A DNA stretch of 64,000 nt, from assembly GCF_027118995.1 (NCBI RefSeq), contig NZ_CP098242.1, positions 1,961,001-2,025,000 on the forward strand, read 5' to 3'. Below are positions 8,975 through 18,247 of the stretch, piece after piece. This DNA is from Oxalobacter vibrioformis. GTDB taxonomy: Bacteria; Pseudomonadota; Gammaproteobacteria; Burkholderiales; Burkholderiaceae_D. A program made the position numbers and the translations under genes. The first letter of the stretch is position 1, and every line of letters starts with the position of its first letter. The notes under the pieces are model-generated. The model saw nothing but the letters and a program-made list of their open reading frames with translations, was not told the origin of the DNA and ran no database searches.

Positions 8975-10033
8975 ATGGCTAAGATCAAGGTGGTGATAGT
9001 GGATGATTCGGCACTGATTCGTGGTGTCATGAAGGAAATCATCAGCAGCCAGCCGGATATGGAAGTGGTGGGTGTTGCGCCTGACCCGATTATTGCACGC
9101 GATATGATCAGGCAGCTGAATCCGGATGTGATCACACTGGATGTGGAAATGCCGAAGATGGATGGCCTGGATTTTCTGGAAAGGCTGATGCGGCTTCGCC
9201 CGATACCGGTTGTCATGGTCTCGTCGCTGACTGAAAAAGGGTCTGAAATCACGATGCGTGCGCTGGAACTGGGTGCAGTTGATTTTGTAACCAAACCGAA
9301 GATTTCCATCCAGAGCGGGATGCGGGAATACACTGACCTGATCGCAGAAAAAATCCGTACCGCAGCAAAGGCTAAAGTCCGTCTGCAATCACGTTCAGCT
9401 GCACCACCGCCGCCACCGATCAGGACGACGATGATCAGTAGTGAAAAGCTGATTATCATTGGCGCGTCTACGGGGGGGACCGAGGCGATCAAGGATTTTC
9501 TCGTGCAGATGCCACCGGATGCGCCGGGTATTCTGATCGTGCAGCATATGCCGGAAGGTTTTACCACGTCGTTTGCGCAACGCTTAAATGGCCTGTGCCG
9601 GATTGAGGTAACGGAATCCAAGGGGAATGAGCGTGTGCTGCCGGGCCATGCCTATCTGGCGCCAGGACATTCTCACCTGCTGTTGCAAAGAAGCGGTGCA
9701 AACTATATGACCAAGCTGGATCAGGGACCGCCCGTGAGCCGCCATCGTCCTTCGGTGGATATCCTGTTCCGTTCAGCCGCAAAAGCGGCGGGTCCGAACG
9801 CGGTCGGGGTGATCCTGACCGGTATGGGCAAGGATGGTGCGATCGGCATGAAGGAAATGCGTGAAGCGGGGTCCCATAATTTTGCACAGGACGAAGCCAG
9901 TTGTGTGGTGTACGGTATGCCGCGTGAAGCCGTTATGGCCGGTGCTGTCCATGAACAGGCTCCATTGCGTGAATTGCCAAGAATGGTGCTTGAATTCCTG
10001 GCGAAAAACAGCACCCGTGCACTGCGTGTTTGA
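8975..10033 (+). CDS. cheB: Chemotaxis glutamate methylesterase/deamidase CheB
   Basis: 352 residues. The receiver domain has D56 ([11 protein letters not shown]), followed by a proline-rich linker (about 140-150) and the methylesterase domain. The catalytic triad is visible: S165 in [11 protein letters not shown]191 in VQHMPEGF and D287 in GMGKDGA. It removes methyl groups from receptors that CheR adds, but no CheR is encoded here. ATG at 8975 lies near the weak purine stretch CGGAGTG. A 250-base gap before it has no gene. Confidence 0.96.
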   Translation: MAKIKVVIVDDSALIRGVMKEIISSQPDMEVVGVAPDPIIARDMIRQLNPDVITLDVEMPKMDGLDFLERLMRLRPIPVVMVSSLTEKGSEITMRALELGAVDFVTKPKISIQSGMREYTDLIAEKIRTAAKAKVRLQSRSAAPPPPPIRTTMISSEKLIIIGASTGGTEAIKDFLVQMPPDAPGILIVQHMPEGFTTSFAQRLNGLCRIEVTESKGNERVLPGHAYLAPGHSHLLLQRSGANYMTKLDQGPPVSRHRPSVDILFRSAAKAAGPNAVGVILTGMGKDGAIGMKEMREAGSHNFAQDEASCVVYGMPREAVMAGAVHEQAPLRELPRMVLEFLAKNSTRALRV

Positions 10034-10114
10034 TACGGATTGCTTGTTGCCGGGAGAAAATGTTGTACCATATGGCGGAAGTGTTATTTTACCAACCTGA
10101 TCTGAGAGAGTTAC

Positions 10115-10510
10115 ATGGCTGCTGATCCCAAAATGAAGTTTCTTGTGGTGGATGATTTCTCGACGATGCGGCGCATTGTCCGTAACCTCCTGAAAGAGCT
10201 TGGATACACGAATGTGGATGAGGCTGAGGATGGCGTGCAAGCCCTGAACAAGCTCAGGAGCGATAAATTTGATTTTGTGGTTTCTGACTGGAATATGCCG
10301 AATATGGACGGCCTGGCCATGCTGAAACAGATCCGCACGGACGACGCACTGAAACATCTTCCCGTTCTGATGGTTACAGCGGAAGCCAAGAAGGAAAATA
10401 TTATCGAGGCAGCCAAGGCCGGTGCCAGCGGCTATGTGGTCAAGCCGTTTACAGCGGCCACACTCGACGAAAAACTGGGCAAGATTTTTGAGAAAATGCC
10501 GCAGAAGTAA
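10115..10510 (+). CDS. cheY: Chemotaxis response regulator CheY
   Basis: 131 residues, close to enteric CheY along its length. The phospho-acceptor is D58 in [11 protein letters not shown], the acidic pair lies in [10 protein letters not shown], and TAEAKKENI and [11 protein letters not shown] carry the switch Thr and the conserved Lys. The phosphorylated form binds FliM to reverse rotation. GAGAG precedes ATG 10115. It is the last gene of the che block, with a terminator at 10580-10614. CheZ usually follows CheY in this lineage, but here the next 690 bases hold no gene. Confidence 0.96.
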   Translation: MAADPKMKFLVVDDFSTMRRIVRNLLKELGYTNVDEAEDGVQALNKLRSDKFDFVVSDWNMPNMDGLAMLKQIRTDDALKHLPVLMVTAEAKKENIIEAAKAGASGYVVKPFTAATLDEKLGKIFEKMPQK

Positions 10511-10579
10511 TCCGCAATATCCGTGGCGAACGGATGCTGAAAACGGGCCCTTTCTTTTTTGAGAGGGAATGAACCGGCA

Positions 10580-10614
10580 AACAGGCTTTCTGATTTCAGA
10601 AAGCCTGTTTTTTT
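10580..10614 (+). terminator. Intrinsic terminator of the che operon
   Basis: A 13-bp perfect stem (10580-10592 with 10597-10609) with a four-base loop is followed by seven or more T. Confidence 0.9.
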
Positions 10615-11200
10615 ATGTGTGTTCCTGAAATAAGCCGTGATCTTTTTTACCCGACAGCCTGTGCTCCGGTCCATGCCGGATACAGGCTTTTTATCGTGAT
10701 TTTGAGGCACCATAAATGGTTGAACATGCGATAACAGGCGCTTTCGGGTTTTCTTGTAAAGAATATATCGCCAAATCTATGTGTTGACGCTGGTGTATTG
10801 ATCACTTTACTGTTTTCTTCAAAAGATATGGCCCGCCTTTTTACCGGTTGCGGGACTGAAAGTAACACAGGCCGTCTGCGAGTAACGCATCTGCTTTTTC
10901 TGCCTGTTGTTTTTATTTTAATCTATTGATTTAATATGGTTTTTTTTGTTTTCTCTCCGGTGATTTCCACCAGAGCAGCGGCGGGTTTTTATGATCTCAC
11001 ATGGCAGGAATCGTATGGTTTTTAAACATGATATTTTCTGCCTCATCAGACTTTCTTCTTTTTTATCAGTAAATAAGAGGGGTTTTTTCGCCTCTTTTCT
11101 TGATATGCCTGATACGCATTTCACGAAATAATGATCCGGCTATGTTGCGGGTTATTGCGCGCTATGGGAGCGGCTACGCAACAGGACGGGATTTTTTGCC
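10615..11200. other. Gene-free spacer before flhB
   Basis: About 590 AT-rich bases with no convincing coding frame in either strand. A small stem (AAGAGG with CCTCTT, about 11073-11098) is visible, and TATTGATTTAAT near 10924 recurs upstream of the first flagellin (about 19344). It presumably contains the promoter of the flhB operon, but I cannot identify FlhDC boxes with confidence. Confidence 0.5.
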
Positions 11201-12379
11201 ATGGCAGAAGAAAGCGATCTTGAGAAAACCGAATCGGCCTCGCCCAGACGCATTGAAAAGGCGCGGGAAGAGGGCGATGTTCCCCGATCGAAGGATCTGG
11301 CGACCTGCACGATCCTGCTCGGTGGCGGACTGGCTTTCCTGATGATGGGAGGCAATCTGATTCGTGAGCTCAAGATGATGGTTTCAGGCGGGCTGACGCT
11401 GTCGCGTGAAGAAGTTTTTGACATGTCGCTTTTGCTTGAGCGCAATATCAGCCGCATTTATGAAGTCATCATTGCTTTTTCCCCGATTGCCCTGATGTTG
11501 CTGATTATTGCACTGGCGTCTCCGCTTTTGATCGGGGGCTGGCTTTTCAGTACCAAGGCACTGGAGCCGAAATTCGGGAAGTTGAATCCCTTGAACGGCC
11601 TGAAAAACATGGTGTCCATGCGTGCGCTGGTGGAGTTGATCAAGGCGGTTGGCAAAACGCTTCTTGTTGGCATTGTCGCCTGGATGGTCGTGGGTACGCA
11701 GATTGACGGCATCATGTCGCTGGGTATGCAGCCGGCAAAAGTCGGCGCAGAACATATGGGCGAGATTATTCTGGTGACTTTTCTCGCAACAGTGGGTGCC
11801 CTCGTGATTATTGCCGCGATTGATGCGCCGTACCAGATGTGGCACTACGCCAACAAGCTGAAGATGACGAAGGAAGAGGTTCGTCAGGAGCATAAGGATT
11901 CCGAAGGTAATCCGGAGATCAAGGCAAAGATTCGGCAGCAGCAGCGTGAAATGGCGAGAAAACGGATGATGGCTGAAGTGCCCAAGGCCGATGTGGTGGT
12001 AACCAACCCGACACGTTATGCTGTCGCGCTGCAGTACAAGGAAGGCTCGATGGGCGCACCGGTTGTGGTGGCCAAGGGGATGGGGCTTATTGCCGCAAGA
12101 ATTCGTGAGCTGGCAGAAGAGCACAATGTGCCGATGCTGGAAGCGCCGCCCCTGGCCCGTGCGCTTTACAGCCATGCCGATCTGGAAAAAGAGATTCCCC
12201 AGGCGCTTTACACGGCGGTTGCCGAAGTGCTGGCTTATATCTACCAGTTGCGCGCATTCAAGCGTCTTGGCGGCAAACGGCCGGCCAAGCCGAAAAAGAT
12301 TGATGTGCCCGCACATCTGGACCCCCATAACAACCCTCCCCAGACGGCCAGGTTGTCTGAACAAGGAGTTGCCGTATGA
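11201..12379 (+). CDS. flhB: Flagellar export switch protein FlhB
   Basis: 392 residues: the soluble start EESDLEKTESASPRRIEKAREEG, four membrane segments (about 35-55, 90-112, 145-165 and 188-208) and a cytoplasmic FlhBC domain. The autocleavage motif is N269-P270-T271-R272 instead of the usual NPTH; the codon is CGT. The residues after it (YAVALQY) are normal. FlhB autocleavage switches export from rod/hook to filament substrates, so the arginine deserves attention. The C-terminus is longer and proline-rich. ATG at 11201 follows AGGACGGG. It overlaps flhA by four bases. Confidence 0.96.
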   Translation: MAEESDLEKTESASPRRIEKAREEGDVPRSKDLATCTILLGGGLAFLMMGGNLIRELKMMVSGGLTLSREEVFDMSLLLERNISRIYEVIIAFSPIALMLLIIALASPLLIGGWLFSTKALEPKFGKLNPLNGLKNMVSMRALVELIKAVGKTLLVGIVAWMVVGTQIDGIMSLGMQPAKVGAEHMGEIILVTFLATVGALVIIAAIDAPYQMWHYANKLKMTKEEVRQEHKDSEGNPEIKAKIRQQQREMARKRMMAEVPKADVVVTNPTRYAVALQYKEGSMGAPVVVAKGMGLIAARIRELAEEHNVPMLEAPPLARALYSHADLEKEIPQALYTAVAEVLAYIYQLRAFKRLGGKRPAKPKKIDVPAHLDPHNNPPQTARLSEQGVAV

Positions 12380-14493
12380 GGTCGCTGGCGCTGCCTTCAT
12401 GGATGAGCGGACAGAATTCGCGTGCGCTTGCCGCACCTGTCCTGATTATCAGGATGCTGGCGATGATGGTGCTGCCGCTGCCGCCATTTTTGCTGGACAT
12501 GTTTTTCAGCTTCAATATCGCGCTGTCAATCATTGTGCTCTTGACCAGTCTTTATACAGTCAAGCCGCTGGATTTCATGGCGTTTCCCTCCATTCTGCTG
12601 ATGAGCACGATGCTGCGTCTTTCATTGAACGTGGCATCAACCCGCGTGGTACTGACAGAAGGGCATACCGGCCCTGATGCAGCGGGTAAGGTGATTGAGG
12701 CTTTCGGTCACTTTTTGATCGGGGGCAACTACACGGTGGGTGTGGTTGTGTTCGTGATTCTGACGATCATCAACTTTGTGGTCGTGACAAAAGGTGCCGG
12801 CAGGATTGCCGAGGTGGGCGCCCGTTTTGCACTGGATGCGATGCCCGGCAAGCAGATGGCGATTGATGCGGATCTGAATGCGGGCCTGATTGGTGAAAAT
12901 GAAGCGCGTTCCCGTCGTAAGGAAGTGTCGCAGGAAGCGGAATTTTATGGCGCCATGGATGGTGCGAGTAAATATGTCCGCGGTGATGCGATTGCAGGCA
13001 TTATCGTCACGGTGGTAAACATCCTGGGCGGCCTGTATGTCGGTGTTGTCCAGCACGATATGCTGTTTGCTGATGCAGCCAGCAACTACATGTTGCTGGC
13101 TATTGGTGACGGTCTCGTGGCCCAGATTCCTTCCCTGGTGATTTCGACAGCTTCAGGTATCGTGGTTTCCCGCGTAGCCAGTGACGAAGACGTGGGTAGC
13201 CAGATGATCATGCAGCTGTTTGAAAAGCCGCAGGTCATGTATATTTCGGCCGCGATTGTTGGTGGCATGGGCCTGATTCCGGGCATGCCGCATATTGCCT
13301 TTATCCTGCTTTCCGCGATGCTCGGTGGCGGTGCCTACCTGCTTTCAAAACGTTTGAGTGGGGAAGGGGCAATGGCGAAAACCGGTGCAGGCCCGTCAGG
13401 TGCAGTGGCGGTGGAAGGCCCGCCCTCTGTGGCGGTACCAGAGGTGGAAGAAGCCACCTGGCAGGATATCGTGCCGATTGATACACTGGGACTTGAAGTC
13501 GGTTATCGCCTGATCCCGTTGGTGGACCAGGCACAGGGTGGCGAGCTTCTCAAGCGTATCAAGGGGATCAGGAAAAAATTCGCGCAGGACATCGGTTTTC
13601 TTGCCCCATCAGTTCATATCCGTGACAACCTGGAAATGCGGCCTTCGGCCTATCGTATTCTGCTCAAAGGCGTGGAGATCGGCGGTGGCGAGGTGTTTTT
13701 GGGGCAGTTCCTTGCCATTAATCCCGGCATGGTAACCGGTACGCTGCAAGGGGCAGAGACCATTGATCCGGCGTTTGGGTTGCCTGCGATATGGATTGAT
13801 GCTTCCCAGCGTGACCAGGCCCAATCCATGGGCTATACGGTTGTGGATGCCGGGACGGTGGTGGCAACGCATCTGAATCATCTGATCAACACGTATGCTT
13901 CCGAGCTCCTCGGACGCCAGGAAGTCCAGGCGCTCCTTGATCATCTGCAGAAAGAGGCCCCCAAGCTGGTCGAAAATCTTGTGCCGGATACCATTACGCT
14001 GCCAATACTGCAGAAAATTCTGCAGAATCTGCTCTCGGAAGGTGTGCATATCCGCGATATGCGCACCATTATTGAAACGATTGCAGAAAACGCAGACAGA
14101 ACCAAAGATCCAACCCAACTGGCTGAGCAGATCCGGATCGCGCTGGGACGTTCGATTGTGCAGCAGATTTTCCCGACAGGCGATGAGCTGCCGGTCATTA
14201 CCCTGGATGCCCGTCTTGAAAGACTTCTGCTTCAGGCCCTCTCGACAGGCGGGGCGGAAAATATGGCGATTGAGCCAGGGCTGGCTGACACGATCATGAT
14301 CCAGACCCAACAGGCCGCACAGCAGCAGGAGCAGATGGGATACCCCGCCGTGCTTTTAGTGCCCGGGCCATTAAGACCGCTTCTGGCGCGTTTCCTGCGC
14401 CGCGCGGTACCGCACTTGCGGGTGCTTTCAAATAATGAATTACCAGATTCCAAAACTATCAGAGTGACTACCGTCGTAGGAGGACAGGCATGA
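12376..14493 (+). CDS. flhA: Flagellar export gate protein FlhA
   Basis: 705 residues. About eight membrane helices lie in the first 330 residues. The conserved FHIPEP-family loop is present between helices (TKGAGRIAEVGARFALDAMPGKQMAID). The C-terminal cytoplasmic domain (about 360-705) forms the nonameric docking ring for chaperone-substrate complexes. Its start overlaps the flhB stop (ATGA), and its own end overlaps flhF in the same way, so flhBAF are translationally coupled. Confidence 0.97.
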   Translation: MRSLALPSWMSGQNSRALAAPVLIIRMLAMMVLPLPPFLLDMFFSFNIALSIIVLLTSLYTVKPLDFMAFPSILLMSTMLRLSLNVASTRVVLTEGHTGPDAAGKVIEAFGHFLIGGNYTVGVVVFVILTIINFVVVTKGAGRIAEVGARFALDAMPGKQMAIDADLNAGLIGENEARSRRKEVSQEAEFYGAMDGASKYVRGDAIAGIIVTVVNILGGLYVGVVQHDMLFADAASNYMLLAIGDGLVAQIPSLVISTASGIVVSRVASDEDVGSQMIMQLFEKPQVMYISAAIVGGMGLIPGMPHIAFILLSAMLGGGAYLLSKRLSGEGAMAKTGAGPSGAVAVEGPPSVAVPEVEEATWQDIVPIDTLGLEVGYRLIPLVDQAQGGELLKRIKGIRKKFAQDIGFLAPSVHIRDNLEMRPSAYRILLKGVEIGGGEVFLGQFLAINPGMVTGTLQGAETIDPAFGLPAIWIDASQRDQAQSMGYTVVDAGTVVATHLNHLINTYASELLGRQEVQALLDHLQKEAPKLVENLVPDTITLPILQKILQNLLSEGVHIRDMRTIIETIAENADRTKDPTQLAEQIRIALGRSIVQQIFPTGDELPVITLDARLERLLLQALSTGGAENMAIEPGLADTIMIQTQQAAQQQEQMGYPAVLLVPGPLRPLLARFLRRAVPHLRVLSNNELPDSKTIRVTTVVGGQA

Positions 14494-15899
14494 ACGTCAA
14501 AAAATTTACCGCTAACTCATCACGTGAAGTGATGCGCCTTGTGAGGGAGACGCTCGGCGAGGATGCCGTGATTCTGTCAAACAGGAACGTCAATGGTTAT
14601 ATCGAGATTTTAGCGGTTGCCAATGAATACATGTCGTCTCTGACAGCCCCCGTTTTTGAAAAGGAAGCCCTTGCCGCGCCGATGCCAAAAACACTGCGTC
14701 CTGCTGCTGTGCCGGTTGTTCGGGATACGGCCCCGGCGAGGTCTGGTTCTGCAGCTCAGCAGGAAAAGCTGATGGCCAATATCCGCTCCATCGCACAGGA
14801 ATACCTGCCGCCTGAGCCGGTAGCTGCGCCGCCGGTCATGAAGCCTGCTGCGCCAAAGCCGGTAAAAAAAGCGGCAGCCAAGTCTGCGCCTGCCAAAAAA
14901 TCCGGTGTTTCTCCTGAGGTGGTCGATACCCGCTTAAAGCATGTCATGACAGAGCTGCGCTCCATGCGGACGATGTTTGAAACGCAACTGGCAGAGATCA
15001 CCTGGGGCAGCAAGCAGGAACGTGAACCACTGCGGGCTGACCTGATGCGTGAAATGCTCACGGCCGGTTTTTCTCCGGGGATGGCACGTTATCTGGTGGA
15101 AAATCTCCCGGAACAGGAAAAGGCCGATGGCGGCATGCGCTGGGTTCAGCGTGCGCTTGCCAGGAATCTGGTGACGGTTGGCAATGAAGATGACCTCCTG
15201 GACCAGGGGGGCGTTTTTGCGCTGGTTGGCCCGACCGGTGTGGGGAAAACAACGACGACAGCCAAGCTGGCAGCGCGTTTTGTGATGCGTCACGGTGCTG
15301 GAAAACTTGCATTAATTACAACAGACGGGTATCGTATCGGTGGGTTTGAACAATTACGCATTTATGGAAAAATCCTGGGCGTGATGGTGCATTCTGTCAA
15401 GGATCAGGCTGATTTGCGCATTGCGCTCGATGAGCTGAAAAACAAGCACACGGTCTTAATCGATACGGTTGGCATGAGCCAGCGCGACAGGATGGTGGCA
15501 GACCAGATTGCCATGTTGTCCAATACGGGCAAGGATGTGAAACGGCTGCTTTGCCTTTCAGCCACATCAACAGGGGAAACCTTGAATGAAGTGGTCAGTG
15601 CCTACAAGGGCAATGGCTTGGCCGGGTGCATTATGACCAAGATGGATGAGGCAGCAACGATTGGTAACTTGCTGGATGTCATCATCCGCCAGAAGCTGGC
15701 GCTTTATTATGTGGCCAATGGTCAGCGTGTGCCTGAAGATCTGGAAGTGGCGGATTCACATGCACTGATCAGACATGCTTTCAGCCTGAAGAAGCAGACC
15801 AAAGCCTATACTTTTGACGATGACGAGTTGCCGATGGTGGTTGCCCATTCGATTCAGACAATGAAGCCTGCACGTACCCGGGAGGCCGGACGTGGATAA
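14490..15899 (+). CDS. flhF: SRP-type GTPase FlhF
   Basis: 469 residues. A basic N-terminal B domain (MNVKKFTANSSREVMRLVRE) is followed by a long Ala/Pro/Lys linker (about 65-140), an N domain, and a G domain with P-loop GPTGVGKT at 247-254, DTVG and TKMDEA. FlhF sets flagellar number and place of assembly in polar flagellates. Overlaps with flhA (4 bases) and the FlhG-like gene (8 bases) fit a coupled operon. Confidence 0.95.
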   Translation: MNVKKFTANSSREVMRLVRETLGEDAVILSNRNVNGYIEILAVANEYMSSLTAPVFEKEALAAPMPKTLRPAAVPVVRDTAPARSGSAAQQEKLMANIRSIAQEYLPPEPVAAPPVMKPAAPKPVKKAAAKSAPAKKSGVSPEVVDTRLKHVMTELRSMRTMFETQLAEITWGSKQEREPLRADLMREMLTAGFSPGMARYLVENLPEQEKADGGMRWVQRALARNLVTVGNEDDLLDQGGVFALVGPTGVGKTTTTAKLAARFVMRHGAGKLALITTDGYRIGGFEQLRIYGKILGVMVHSVKDQADLRIALDELKNKHTVLIDTVGMSQRDRMVADQIAMLSNTGKDVKRLLCLSATSTGETLNEVVSAYKGNGLAGCIMTKMDEAATIGNLLDVIIRQKLALYYVANGQRVPEDLEVADSHALIRHAFSLKKQTKAYTFDDDELPMVVAHSIQTMKPARTREAGRG

Positions 15900-16722
15900 T
15901 TTTCAGTTTGACCAGGCCGAGGGATTAAGGCGTCTTCTGGGCGAGCCCCGGCAGCGCATCTATACGTTTTTGTCGACGCTGCCGCACAGAAACAAGAATC
16001 ATGTCCTTTTCAATCTGGCAGCCTCCCTGTCCCGTTCCGGCAGTGCGGTGATGCTTCTGGATGCGACCTGTTCGCGTGAAGGGGTAGGCTTTTATCAGCC
16101 GCAGGAATATGCCAGTGCCACGCTGGCCCAGGTTGCGCGCAATGAATATGCCGTGGATGATGCGTTTTACCATGTGCCACAGGGTTTTGATGTGGTTCGC
16201 ATGGCGGACTCCGCTGGTGAAATCGGGAAAAAGCGCTCTTTCCGCAACTGGCTGGACCTGTCTTTTGAGTCAGCGGCTGTTGACGCGGATGTGGTGCTGA
16301 TTGACTCGCTTCTGGATAAGGAAAACGGGTTTTCCCTGACGGCGATGGAAAGCAGTTCGTTGATTTTACTCATAGAGGATACGGAAAGATCAATCAAGGA
16401 CGCCTATATGCTGATCAAGCGTATGGCTGGTCATTTTGGACGCATGCCGTTTGGTGTGCTAGTATCAGGAAGTGGAGAAAACCGCTCGCAGGCAGTTTTC
16501 CGCAATATGGCACAGACAGCCGCACATTACCTGGGTGTTCAGCTGTATTCCATGGGTTATGTGCCGAAGGATGATCACATGGCACGGGCAGCCAGCCTGG
16601 GCCGTTCTGTTGTTGATGCTTTCCCGATGGCGCTGTCGTCATTTGCATTCAGACGCATTGCGGGTGCGTTTTCTGATATTGGACCTTCTCAACAGAATGT
16701 GTATGAAATGGCTGGTGCATGA
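15892..16722 (+). CDS. FlhG/MinD-like protein lacking a Walker A motif
   Basis: 276 residues. The position between flhF and fliA and the start region (FDQAEGLRRLL) are those of FlhG (FleN/YlxH), the FlhF partner that limits flagellar number. Strand and helix order resembles MinD: NLAASLSRSGSAVMLLDA, VLIDSLLD and SLILLIEDTERSIKDAY. However, the place of the KGGVGKT loop reads STLPHRNKNH, with no glycine-rich Walker A, so ATP binding is doubtful. The start is GTG 15892 after GGGAGG, overlapping flhF. The probable role is a degenerate FlhG scaffold. Confidence 0.75.
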   Translation: MDNFQFDQAEGLRRLLGEPRQRIYTFLSTLPHRNKNHVLFNLAASLSRSGSAVMLLDATCSREGVGFYQPQEYASATLAQVARNEYAVDDAFYHVPQGFDVVRMADSAGEIGKKRSFRNWLDLSFESAAVDADVVLIDSLLDKENGFSLTAMESSSLILLIEDTERSIKDAYMLIKRMAGHFGRMPFGVLVSGSGENRSQAVFRNMAQTAAHYLGVQLYSMGYVPKDDHMARAASLGRSVVDAFPMALSSFAFRRIAGAFSDIGPSQQNVYEMAGA

Positions 16723-16725
16723 CGC

Positions 16726-17457
16726 ATGTACAACATACAGGGTAAATCTGACAGAAACGAACTTCTGATTCAGCATGCGCCCCTGGTAAAAAAGCTGGCG
16801 CATATGATGAGGGCGAGACTGCCTCCCAGTGTGGAGGTGGATGACCTTATTCAGTCAGGCATGATTGGTCTTTTGGATGCTGCCAGCCGTTATGAGGAGG
16901 TGCATGGCGCCCAGTTCGAGACCTACGCGATGCAGCGCATCCGCGGCGCCATGCTCGATGAACTTCGCAGCAATGACTGGATGCCGCGCGGCATGCGCCA
17001 GAACATGCGCAAGGTCGAAGATGCCATCCGTACCCTGCAACAGCGCCTGGGCCGCTCGCCCAATGAGTCGGAGGTGGCCAAGCAGCTGAACCTTTCCGTC
17101 AAGGCATACCAGGATCTGCTCTTTGATGGTGCAGGTCACCAGCTGGTTTATTACGAAGATTTCTTTGATTCGGAGTCAAGTGAGCACTTCCTTGACCGGC
17201 ACGCGACTGACGTGGCAGAAGACCCGCTACAGATGCTCATGGACAGTGGTTTCAGACACGCGGTAATTGATGCGATTGATGCACTGCCTGAGCGGGAAAA
17301 GCTGTTGATGGGCCTGTATTATGAGCAGGAAATGAATCTCAAGGAGATCGGGGCAATCATGGGCGTCACGGAATCGCGTGTCAGCCAGTTGCACAGTCAG
17401 GCAATTGCACGCATGCGTGTCAGGTTAAAGGAGCTTATGTGGACTGGGGAAGCATAG
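16726..17457 (+). CDS. fliA: Flagellar sigma factor FliA (sigma-28)
   Basis: 243 residues, with sigma regions 2, 3 and 4. Region 2 has DDLIQSGMIGLLDAASRYE and TYAMQRIRGAMLDELR; region 4 has LPEREKLLMGLYYEQEMNLKEIGAIMGVTESRVSQLHSQA. It directs late flagellar transcription and is inhibited by FlgM, encoded at 22729-23076. Matching promoters occur in this window before flgM, all three flagellins, flaG and fliD. Its last 19 bases overlap the next stator gene. Confidence 0.97.
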   Translation: MYNIQGKSDRNELLIQHAPLVKKLAHMMRARLPPSVEVDDLIQSGMIGLLDAASRYEEVHGAQFETYAMQRIRGAMLDELRSNDWMPRGMRQNMRKVEDAIRTLQQRLGRSPNESEVAKQLNLSVKAYQDLLFDGAGHQLVYYEDFFDSESSEHFLDRHATDVAEDPLQMLMDSGFRHAVIDAIDALPEREKLLMGLYYEQEMNLKEIGAIMGVTESRVSQLHSQAIARMRVRLKELMWTGEA

Positions 17458-18197
17458 TCGGTATTATCCTCGGTGTTGGCGGCATTGTTGCCGGTCAGGT
17501 CATCGAAGGCGGTCATATCACTTCGCTTTTGCAGCCGGCTGCATTTGTGATTGTTTTTGTCGGCACGCTCGGTGCGGTTGTTTTGCAGTCGGGTTTTCCT
17601 GTTTTCTGGCGCGGTGTGAAGCTGGTCAGGATCGTTTTTTTTCCGCCCGAAGATGATTACCCACAGATGCAGACAGATATCGGACGCTGGAGCCTGATCG
17701 CCTGGCGTGATGGGACACTGGCACTGGAAGGCCAGATCAACCAGGCAAAACATCCTTTTGTCCGTGCAGGGCTTCGTTATGTGGTCGATAATGTGGACCC
17801 GATGAAGCTGAGAAATCTTCTGGAAGCTGAAATCCAGGTTTACGAAGAAAACGAAAAGCTGCCTATCCGTATCTGGGAAGCGGCTGGCGGCTACGCACCG
17901 ACGATTGGTATTTTGGGTGCGGTGCTGGGGCTGATCCATGTGATGGAGAATCTTTCCGACCCGGGACGTCTGGGGAGCGGTATTGCCGTGGCATTTGTTG
18001 CCACGATTTACGGTGTGGGTCTTGCCAACCTGGTCTTCCTCCCGATCAGTAACCGCTTAAAGGCATGGCTTAATCGTGAGGTGACCAAGCGTGAAATGCT
18101 GCTGGAAGCCTTTTTCGGCATGCTGATGGGCGAGCATCCCCGCATGGTTTCCGAGCGGATGGCGATTTTTCTGCCCAAACGGGAAGGAAAAAAATAG
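17439..18197 (+). CDS. motC: Second stator A subunit, MotC type
   Basis: 252 residues, MotA/TolQ/ExbB family, clearly different from MotA at 1546. Helices lie at about 5-22, 33-50, 148-168 and 182-202. The third contains AAGGYAPTIGILGAVLGLIHVM with the conserved proline. The GTG start at 17439 follows AAAGGAGCTT and overlaps the end of fliA, the same order (flhF-flhG-fliA then motC-motD) as in pseudomonads. It likely pairs with the next gene as a second torque unit. The symbol follows that context. Confidence 0.85.
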   Translation: MDWGSIVGIILGVGGIVAGQVIEGGHITSLLQPAAFVIVFVGTLGAVVLQSGFPVFWRGVKLVRIVFFPPEDDYPQMQTDIGRWSLIAWRDGTLALEGQINQAKHPFVRAGLRYVVDNVDPMKLRNLLEAEIQVYEENEKLPIRIWEAAGGYAPTIGILGAVLGLIHVMENLSDPGRLGSGIAVAFVATIYGVGLANLVFLPISNRLKAWLNREVTKREMLLEAFFGMLMGEHPRMVSERMAIFLPKREGKK

Positions 18198-18247
18198 ATC
18201 AGGCTTTTTGACCGGCCTGTCTGAAGCAACATTGTCAGGAAATGCGC

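Noticed and set aside
11073..11098. AAGAGG/CCTCTT stem in the flhB leader as a terminator
   Set aside because: Short stem, T-rich loop, and no clear upstream transcript to end there.
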